From: Cupriavidus alkaliphilus
GTDB taxonomy: Bacteria > Pseudomonadota > Gammaproteobacteria > Burkholderiales > Burkholderiaceae
Assembly: GCF_900094595.1 (NCBI RefSeq)
Contig: NZ_FMAD01000014.1
Span: 62,001-126,000, forward strand
DNA: 64,000 bases
Reading direction: 5' to 3'
Part shown: positions 57,840-64,000 of the stretch, one piece after another
How positions within the stretch are numbered: the first letter of the stretch is position 1
Layout: every line of letters begins with the position of its first letter
Notes under the pieces: generated by a model
The model's database searches: none
Told to the model about the DNA's origin: nothing
Seen by the model: only the letters and a program-made list of their open reading frames with translations
Translations under genes and position numbers: made by a program

Positions 57840-58991
57840 TTACTTGCCGCCCACCGTCTCCAGCACCGTCCACTTGCCGCCCACGACCTTGTAGACCGTG
57901 ATGCCGCCGTCCTTCAGGTCGCCGCGCGCGTCATACGCCAGGGTCTTGGTGGTCACGCCCTGCATGTTGGTGGCGGCCAGCACCGGCAGGTAGCGCGCCG
58001 GATCGGTCGAGCCGGCCTTGACCATGGCCGTCATCATCGCGGTGGCGCCGTCATAGGCGTACGGCGAGTAGGTCTGGACCTTCGAGCCGAAACGCTTCTC
58101 GTACTTCTTCTCGTACGCGGCGCCGCCGGGCATCTGGTCCAGCGGCAGGCCGGCCAGCGACACCACGGTACCTTCCGCGGCCGGGCCGGCGAGCTTCAGG
58201 AAGTTGTCGGTCTTGGACATTTCGCCCGACACCAGCGGGGCCTTGATGCCCAGTTCCTTGACCTGCTTGGCCATCGGCGCGGACTGGGTCTCGGCGCCGC
58301 CGTAAAAGATGATGTCCGGGTTGCTGCGCTTGATGTTGGTCAGCACCGCCTTGAAGTCGACCGCCTTGTCGTTGGTGAACTCGCGGCGCACGATCTTGCC
58401 CCCGGCGGCCTTGGCGGCCTTTTCGAACTCGTCGGCCAGGCCCTGGCCGTAGGCGGTGCGGTCATCGACGACGGCGATGTTCTTCGCGCCCAGCTTCTTC
58501 ACCACGAAGGCGCCGATCACCGAACCCTGCTGGGTGTCGGAGGTCATCATGCGGAAGGTGGTCTTGAAGCCCTGCTTGGTGTATTCCGGCGCGGTCGCCA
58601 TGGCGATCTGCGGAATGCCGGCGCGGTTGTAGACCATCGATGCCGGGATGGTGGTGCCCGAGTTGAAGTGGCCCAGCATGCCCTGAATGCCGTTGTCGAC
58701 CAGCTTCTGCGCGACCACCGAACCGGTCTTGGGATCGGCCTGGTCGTCTTCGGAAACCAGCACGAACTTGACTTCCTTGCCGCCGATCTTGGGCTTGGTG
58801 GCGTTCATGTCCTCGATCGCGAGGACGATGCCGTTCTGCATGTCCTTGCCGTACTGGGCCTGGCCGCCGGTCATCGGGCCGGCATAGCCCAGCTTGATTT
58901 CCTGCGCCTGCGCGAACGCGGCGGAGGCGGCGGTCAGGCCGGCCAGGGTCAGGGCAACGGTCATTGCCGTCTTGTGGAAGGTCGAGCTCAT
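57840..58991 (-). CDS. Branched-chain amino acid ABC transporter, substrate-binding protein (LivK/LivJ-like)
   Basis: 383 residues from ATG 58991 (AAGGAG upstream). Signal peptide 1-28 (ASAAFAQA-QEI). Peripla_BP_6/Leu-Ile-Val-binding fold: IKLGYAGPMTGGQAQYGKDMQNGIVLAIEDMNA, VLVSEDDQADPKTGSVVAQKLVDNGI, GHFNSGTTIPASMVYNRAGIPQI and YSPYAYDGATAMM. This is the highly expressed Liv-binding type of beta-proteobacteria. No LivH/M/G/F genes adjoin, so the membrane parts are elsewhere. Own terminator follows; gene stands as a single unit between the TPR gene and putA. Confidence 0.88.
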   Translation of the reverse strand: MSSTFHKTAMTVALTLAGLTAASAAFAQAQEIKLGYAGPMTGGQAQYGKDMQNGIVLAIEDMNATKPKIGGKEVKFVLVSEDDQADPKTGSVVAQKLVDNGIQGMLGHFNSGTTIPASMVYNRAGIPQIAMATAPEYTKQGFKTTFRMMTSDTQQGSVIGAFVVKKLGAKNIAVVDDRTAYGQGLADEFEKAAKAAGGKIVRREFTNDKAVDFKAVLTNIKRSNPDIIFYGGAETQSAPMAKQVKELGIKAPLVSGEMSKTDNFLKLAGPAAEGTVVSLAGLPLDQMPGGAAYEKKYEKRFGSKVQTYSPYAYDGATAMMTAMVKAGSTDPARYLPVLAATNMQGVTTKTLAYDARGDLKDGGITVYKVVGGKWTVLETVGGK

Positions 58992-59149
58992 CAGATCTCC
59001 TTGGGTCCCAAATGGTGCCGATGTGGTGCCGTTGCCGGCAGTTGTATTGCGGCGCGGCCTGGCAGTGCCGCGCCGTGCTTTCTCTGCGCGGCGCGGCGGG
59101 ATCGCCGCCATCGCCGCGCGCTTCGACATGACGCCGTCCGAGGGTTGCC

Positions 59150-62100
59150 TCAGCCGATCGTCATCAAACTGGCATTGCCGCCCGCGGCCGCGGTGTTGAC
59201 CGAGAGCGAGCGCTCGATCAGCAGGCGGTCGAGCGCAATGTTCGGATCACCCTGCGCCAGGCCCTGCACGCCGATGATCGGACCGGGACGCGCCGCGACC
59301 TGCTCGCACACCGTGCGCAGCTGGTCCGAATCGCCGTGGTGCAGCACCGCATCGATTGCCGTGTCCGCCGCGGTCCAGTCGGCCACCATGCGGACGCGCG
59401 ATTGTACGCCCTTAGGCAGGCGCGCAAACAGCCCCCGGCCGACAGGGTTGTCCAGCCATACGGCCTCGGCGCCGACGGTCAGCACGGCGCCCAGTTGCAG
59501 GGCCAGGTCGGCCTCCTGCGCGGCCAGGCACAGCACCCGCTCGCGCGCCAGCAGGGTGTAGGTGTTGCGCTCGCCGGTGGGGCCCGCCAGCGTCACCGCC
59601 AGGCCCGAGGCCGAGGCCTCGGCGAAGCGCTCGCAGGCGGCCGCCACCTCGGGCAGCTCGCGGCGCGCCCACTCGCGGAAGGCCTCGGTGGCGCGCACGG
59701 CATCGTCGTCCGGCCCCACCGTCTGGGCGCCGCCGGCGCCGGCATTGACGTCGGCCGCGCGCACGCTGCGCGCCACCGCGTCCTGCGGACAGACCGACAG
59801 CAGCCGGTGCAGGTAGAGCGGGCCGCCCGCCTTGGGGCCGGTACCCGACAGCGCCTCGCCGCCGAATGGCTGCACCCCCACCACCGCGCCGACGATATTG
59901 CGGTTCACATACAGGTTGCCCACCTGGGCCCGGCTGACGATGAACGAGATGGTCTCGTCGATGCGGGTATGGATGCCCAGCGTCAGGCCATAGCCGGTGC
60001 CGTTGATCTGGCTGACCATGTGGTCCAGCGCCGCGCGCGGGAAACGCACCACGTGCAGCACCGGGCCGAAGACCTCGCGCTTGAGCTCCTCGATGCTGTC
60101 CAGCTCGATCAGCGTCGGCGGCACGAAGGTGCCATGGCGGCAGCTGGCGCCCTGCGCCGCGTTGGGATCGGCCTGGTGGACGCGGCGGCCCTTGGCGCGC
60201 ATCGCATCGATATGGCGCACGATGCCGGCGCGCGCTTCTTCGTCGATCACCGGGCCGACGTCGGTCGACAGCCGATCCGGGTTGCCCATGTTCAGTTCCT
60301 GCATCGCGCCCTTGAGCATATCCAGCACGCGGTCGGCCACGTCCTCCTGCAGGCACAGCACGCGCAGCGCCGAGCAGCGCTGGCCGGCCGAGTCGAAGGC
60401 GGAGTTGACCACGTCGCCGACCACCTGCTCGGCCAGCGCCGACGAGTCGACGATCATCGCGTTCTGGCCGCCGGTTTCCGCGATCAGCGGAATCGGGCGG
60501 CCGGCGGCGTCCAGGCGCCCGGCGACGTTGCGCTGCAGGATGCGCGCGACCTCGGTCGAGCCGGTGAACATCACGCCCTTGACGCGGGCATCGCCCACCA
60601 GCGCGGCACCCACGGTCTCGCCGCGGCCCGGCAGCAGCTGCACCGCGCCGGCCGGCACGCCGGCCTCGCGCAGCAACTTCACCGCGGCGGCGGCGATCAG
60701 CGGAGTCTGCTCGGCGGGCTTGGCCAGCACCGGGTTGCCCGCCGCCAGCGCGGCCGCCACCTGGCCGGTAAAGATCGCCAGCGGGAAGTTCCACGGGCTG
60801 ATGCAGACCACCGGGCCCAGCGGGCGATGGGTCTCGTTGTCGAAGCCGCGGCGCACCTCGGCGGCGTAGTAGCGCAGGAAGTCCACCGCCTCGCGCACTT
60901 CGGCGATGGCATTGGAGAAGGTCTTGCCGGCTTCGCGCATGATGATGCCCATCAGCGACTGCATCTGGGCTTCCATCAGGTCGGCGGCGCGTTCCAGCGC
61001 GGCCGCGCGCACGTCCGGCGGCGTCGCCTGCCAGATCGGCGCGGCATTGACCGCGGCCTGCAGCGCGGCGTCGACTTCGGCCTGGCCGGCTTCGGTGACC
61101 TGGCCGACCACGTCGCGGTGATCGGCGGGGTTCAGCACGGGCGTGGTGACGGCACCGGCCGAGCGCGGCACGTCGGCGCCCAGCATCGGCTCGGCAACGT
61201 GGCGCTCGCTGGTGCCCGCCAGCAAGGCCGACGACAGCGACGCCAGCCGGTGTTCGTTGGCCAGGTCGATGCCGGCCGAGTTGGGACGGCTCTTGCCGTA
61301 CAGCGTGCGCGGCGACGGAATGCGCGGATGCGGCAGGCCGAGCACGCCTTCGTCGCGATGCATGGCCTCGACCACGGCCACCGGATCGGCAACCAGCTCG
61401 TCGAGCGAGATGGTGTCGTCGGCGATGCGGTTGACGAAGGAAGTGTTGGCGCCGTTCTCCAGCAGCCGGCGCACCAGGTAGGCCAGCAGCGTTTCATGCG
61501 TGCCGACCGGCGCGTAGATGCGGCAGGGCCGGTTGAACTTGCCGTCGGCGGTGGGGCCCACCACCTGGTCGTACAGCGGCTCGCCCATGCCGTGCAGGCA
61601 CTGGAACTCATACTGGCCCGGGTAGTAGCTGTGGCCGGCGATCTGGTAGATGGCCGACAGCGTGTGCGCGTTGTGCGTGGCGAACTGCGGGTAGATCGCG
61701 TCCGGCACCGACAGCAGCTTGCGCGCGCAGGCGATGTACGACACATCGGTGTAGACCTTGCGCGTATAGACCGGATAGCCTTCCAGCCCTTCCACCTGGG
61801 CGCGCTTGATCTCGCTGTCCCAGTAGGCGCCCTTTACCAGGCGGATCATCAGGCGGTGGCGGCTGCGGCGGGCCAGGTCGATCAGGTAGTCGATCACGAA
61901 CGGGCAGCGCTTCTGGTAGCCCTGCACCACGAAGCCGATGCCGTTCCAGCCGGCCAGCTCGGGCTCGAAGCACAGGCGCTCGAGCAGGTCCAGCGAGATC
62001 TCGAGGCGGTCGGCTTCTTCTGCGTCGATATTGATGCCGATGTCGTACTGGCGCGCCAGCAGCGTCAGCGACTTCAGGCGCTCGTACAGTTCGCCCACCA

Positions 62101-63133
62101 CGCGCTCGTGCTGCGCGCGGCTGTAGCGCGGGTGCAGCGCCGACAGCTTGATCGAGATGCCCGGGCCCTCATAGATGCCGCGGCCGCGCGAGGCCTGGCC
62201 GATGGCGTGGATGGCCTGCTCGTACGACGCCAGGTAGCGCGCGGCATCGGCCTCGGTCATGGCGGCCTCGCCCAGCATGTCGTAGGAGTAGCGGAAACCC
62301 TCGGCCTCGTAGCGGCGCGCGTTGGCCAGCGCCTCGGAAATGGTCTCGCCGGTGACGAACTGCTCGCCCATCAGGCGCATCGCCATGTCCACGCCCTTGC
62401 GGATCAGCGGCTCGCCGCCCTTGCCGATGATGCGCGTGAGCGCGCGGGTCAGGCCCGATTCGGTATGGGTGGCGACCAGCTTGCCGGTCAGCAGCAGGCC
62501 CCAGGTGGCGGCGTTGACGAACAGCGACGGGCTCTGGCCCAGGTGTGACTGCCAGTTGGCGCCGCTGATCTTGTCGCGGATCAGCGCGTCCCGCGTGGCC
62601 TTGTCGGGAATGCGCAGCAGCGCCTCGGCCAGGCACATCAGCGCCACGCCTTCCTGCGACGACAGCGAGAATTCCTGGATCAGCCCCTGCACCAGGCCCT
62701 CGCGCCCAGTGCCGACCTTCTGCTCGCGCAAGCGCGTCGCCAGTGCCTTGGCCATCTTGATCGCGGCCTCGGCCTGCTGTTGCGGCAGGCGCGCCTGCTC
62801 CAGCAGCACCGGCACGCAATCGGTTTCAGGGCGGCGATAGGCCGAGGTGATGGCGGCGCGCAGCACCGACTGCGGCTGGATGCTTTGCGCGAATTCCAGG
62901 AAGGGCTGCGGCACGCCGTCGCCATGCAGCGCATCCGCGCCGTCGCTGGCCTCGCCCTCGGCACCGGCCGCGCCGGATTCGTACGGCAGGTGGCCGCGCT
63001 CGATCTGCTCGAGATAGCAGAAGATGGCCTGCTTGATCAGCCAGTGCGGGGTGCGGTCGATGGATTGGGCAACGCGCTTGAGGCGGTCGCGCGAGGCGTC
63101 ATCGAGCTTGACGCCGAGGGTGGTGGTGGCCAT
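59150..63133 (-). CDS. putA: Trifunctional proline utilisation protein PutA
   Basis: 1327 residues from ATG 63133 (GGAGA 9 nt upstream). Residues 1-45 form a ribbon-helix-helix DNA-binding domain (TTLGVKLDDASRDRLKRVAQ onward). Proline dehydrogenase barrel at about 190-560: GISIKLSALHPRYS, NIDAEEADRLEISLDLLE, MIRLVKGAYWDSEIKRAQ. P5C dehydrogenase at about 650-1100: CISPWNFPLAIFTGQ, FTGSTEVARILQRN and the catalytic Cys in SAGQRCSALR. A C-terminal domain closes the long form. Oxidises proline to glutamate at the membrane and represses its own promoter when proline is low. GTTGCA motifs upstream fit. Confidence 0.97.
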   Translation of the reverse strand: MATTTLGVKLDDASRDRLKRVAQSIDRTPHWLIKQAIFCYLEQIERGHLPYESGAAGAEGEASDGADALHGDGVPQPFLEFAQSIQPQSVLRAAITSAYRRPETDCVPVLLEQARLPQQQAEAAIKMAKALATRLREQKVGTGREGLVQGLIQEFSLSSQEGVALMCLAEALLRIPDKATRDALIRDKISGANWQSHLGQSPSLFVNAATWGLLLTGKLVATHTESGLTRALTRIIGKGGEPLIRKGVDMAMRLMGEQFVTGETISEALANARRYEAEGFRYSYDMLGEAAMTEADAARYLASYEQAIHAIGQASRGRGIYEGPGISIKLSALHPRYSRAQHERVVGELYERLKSLTLLARQYDIGINIDAEEADRLEISLDLLERLCFEPELAGWNGIGFVVQGYQKRCPFVIDYLIDLARRSRHRLMIRLVKGAYWDSEIKRAQVEGLEGYPVYTRKVYTDVSYIACARKLLSVPDAIYPQFATHNAHTLSAIYQIAGHSYYPGQYEFQCLHGMGEPLYDQVVGPTADGKFNRPCRIYAPVGTHETLLAYLVRRLLENGANTSFVNRIADDTISLDELVADPVAVVEAMHRDEGVLGLPHPRIPSPRTLYGKSRPNSAGIDLANEHRLASLSSALLAGTSERHVAEPMLGADVPRSAGAVTTPVLNPADHRDVVGQVTEAGQAEVDAALQAAVNAAPIWQATPPDVRAAALERAADLMEAQMQSLMGIIMREAGKTFSNAIAEVREAVDFLRYYAAEVRRGFDNETHRPLGPVVCISPWNFPLAIFTGQVAAALAAGNPVLAKPAEQTPLIAAAAVKLLREAGVPAGAVQLLPGRGETVGAALVGDARVKGVMFTGSTEVARILQRNVAGRLDAAGRPIPLIAETGGQNAMIVDSSALAEQVVGDVVNSAFDSAGQRCSALRVLCLQEDVADRVLDMLKGAMQELNMGNPDRLSTDVGPVIDEEARAGIVRHIDAMRAKGRRVHQADPNAAQGASCRHGTFVPPTLIELDSIEELKREVFGPVLHVVRFPRAALDHMVSQINGTGYGLTLGIHTRIDETISFIVSRAQVGNLYVNRNIVGAVVGVQPFGGEALSGTGPKAGGPLYLHRLLSVCPQDAVARSVRAADVNAGAGGAQTVGPDDDAVRATEAFREWARRELPEVAAACERFAEASASGLAVTLAGPTGERNTYTLLARERVLCLAAQEADLALQLGAVLTVGAEAVWLDNPVGRGLFARLPKGVQSRVRMVADWTAADTAIDAVLHHGDSDQLRTVCEQVAARPGPIIGVQGLAQGDPNIALDRLLIERSLSVNTAAAGGNASLMTIG

Positions 63134-63258
63134 TGCGGGCAATTCTCCGAAAGACTGGAGCCGCCGCCGGTGCTACCTCGTCCGTGCCGACAGGCAGGGG
63201 CGCGCGACCGGCCGCAGCCTGTGAGCTGGCGCGATCTTACTCCCGAAAATCACCAAGG

Positions 63259-63304
63259 TGCAACCTAGTGCAACCCTATCGAAAACCCTAATCCAACGGT
63301 TGCA
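63259..63304 (-). promoter_or_regulatory. Probable PutA operator: three GTTGCA sites
   Basis: GTTGCA appears on the minus strand at 63264-63259 and 63274-63269 (10 bp apart, both within GGTTGCAC), and on the plus strand at 63299-63304. GTTGCA is the established binding consensus of the E. coli PutA ribbon-helix-helix domain, and this PutA has that domain. The sites lie 126-171 bp before the putA start, in 63134-63327, between putA and priA. Confidence 0.65.
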
Positions 63305-63327
63305 CCACCCTCCACATCGCCGGCCCG

Positions 63328-64000
63328 CTAGATCCGCAACGGATCGATTTCCAGCTGCCAGCGCACCCCCTTCGCCTCCGTGCCGACCGCTGCGAAAGTC
63401 TGTACCCACTCGGCCACAAACCGTTGCAGTACCGGGCGCGCGGTGGCTTCGACCAGCATCTGCGCACGCTCGCGGTTGAACACCCGCACCATCGACATCG
63501 GCACCGGGTCATGCAGTTGCACCTCCGGCGCCAGGGTGCACTGTTCGGCATGCCGGCGTGCGGCCTCCAGGAACTGCAGCGCCCGCTCCAGCTGCCCGTG
63601 TTCCGCCGTGACCAGCACCTGGAAGCAGAACGGGGGCAACCCGGCCTGGCGCCGCTCGCGCAACTGGCTGGCCGCGAATCCATCATAGTCATGGCGCGTC
63701 AGGGCCTGCAATGCCGGGGTATCGGGATAGCGGGTCTGGATCAACACCTCGCCCGGCAGCCCGGCCCGCCCTGCCCGCCCCGCTACCTGCATCAGCGACG
63801 CAAACAGGTGCTCGGCGGCGCGGAAGTCATGGCTGAACATGGCCGCGTCCGGATGCACGATGCCCACCAGGGTCACGCGCTGGAAGTCATGCCCCTTGGC
63901 CACCATCTGCGTGCCCACCAGGATGTCGACCTCGCCCGCGTGGACCTCGTCGAACATGGCCTGCGCGCTGCCCTTGCGACGCGTGGAATCGGCATCGATG
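63328..64000 (-). CDS. priA: Primosomal replication helicase PriA (C-terminal part)
   Basis: Only the last 223 codons are in the window; the start is beyond the right edge. The visible part holds the end of the helicase core: DILVGTQMVAKGHDFQRVTLVGIVHPDAAMF, then SLMQVAGRAGRAGLPGEVLIQT (motif VI) and the C-terminal domain (LPPFCFQVLVTAEHG, then MSMVRVFNRERAQMLVEA). PriA restarts stalled replication forks. The zinc-binding cysteines lie upstream of this fragment. Confidence 0.93.
   Translation of the reverse strand, partial: IDADSTRRKGSAQAMFDEVHAGEVDILVGTQMVAKGHDFQRVTLVGIVHPDAAMFSHDFRAAEHLFASLMQVAGRAGRAGLPGEVLIQTRYPDTPALQALTRHDYDGFAASQLRERRQAGLPPFCFQVLVTAEHGQLERALQFLEAARRHAEQCTLAPEVQLHDPVPMSMVRVFNRERAQMLVEATARPVLQRFVAEWVQTFAAVGTEAKGVRWQLEIDPLRI

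Overview
The window is GC-rich (mostly GC-ending codons, no insertion sequences, no CRISPR, no phage genes) and reads as core chromosome of a beta-proteobacterium. The gene set, the near-E. coli-like glyoxylate carboligase operon ending in a pyruvate kinase, and the PbrR/CadR-like regulator suggest the Cupriavidus/Ralstonia group of Burkholderiaceae; this genus call is from recognition, not from a search. About 57 protein genes, one tRNA, a tandem glycine riboswitch and a candidate small RNA are supported. No gene looks broken; two are cut by the window edges (a sulfide dehydrogenase flavoprotein at the left, priA at the right).

Layout. 1-4.9 kb: flavocytochrome c pair, then the conserved yraN-diaA-dolP unit facing away from rsmI, and an RlpA lipoprotein. 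5.1-8.7 kb: small independent genes (metallo-beta-lactamase hydrolase, exonuclease, ArsC-like reductase, acetyltransferase, toxin-antitoxin pair). 8.8-13.9 kb: two M20-type amidohydrolases, a DctA transporter and a GntR regulator arranged around a shared regulatory gap. 13.9-14.5 kb: a gene-free stretch with an FNR/ANR-type box placed ahead of a ~100-nt, terminator-ended structured RNA. 14.5-19.2 kb: a fatty/aromatic acyl-CoA operon, a LysR regulator and membrane proteins. 19.5-26.1 kb: gcl-hyi-glxR-ttuD-pyk, which turns two glyoxylates into glycerate, then 2-phosphoglycerate and finally (with enolase from elsewhere) pyruvate. 26.4-36.9 kb: a zinc metallopeptidase, an RND pump without its adaptor, a secreted repeat protein, Rnk, a metal-type MerR regulator, HtpX, ArfB, a diguanylate cyclase and tRNA-Arg(CCG). 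37.4-43.4 kb: a membrane-anchored diheme cytochrome, hemN under an FNR-type box, a periplasmic binding protein and the Rep helicase. 43.6-50.4 kb: glycine riboswitch, gcvT-gcvH-gcvP and sdaA. 50.4-59 kb: persulfide dioxygenase, OsmC protein, hydrolase, YbdK, a CPA2 antiporter, a TPR protein and a branched-chain amino acid binding protein. 59-64 kb: trifunctional putA with GTTGCA-type operator motifs, and the 3' half of priA.

How the genes connect. Several units handle C2/C3 and amino-acid carbon: glyoxylate (gcl operon), glycine and serine (gcvTHP-sdaA under glycine control), proline (putA), dicarboxylates (dctA) and possibly ureido compounds (AllC-like). Two FNR/ANR-type boxes (before hemN and before the candidate small RNA) point to low-oxygen control. 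All three junctions of the gcv-sdaA operon and three of four junctions of the gcl operon hold perfect or near-perfect hairpins without U tracts, suggesting a shared mechanism for setting relative mRNA levels.
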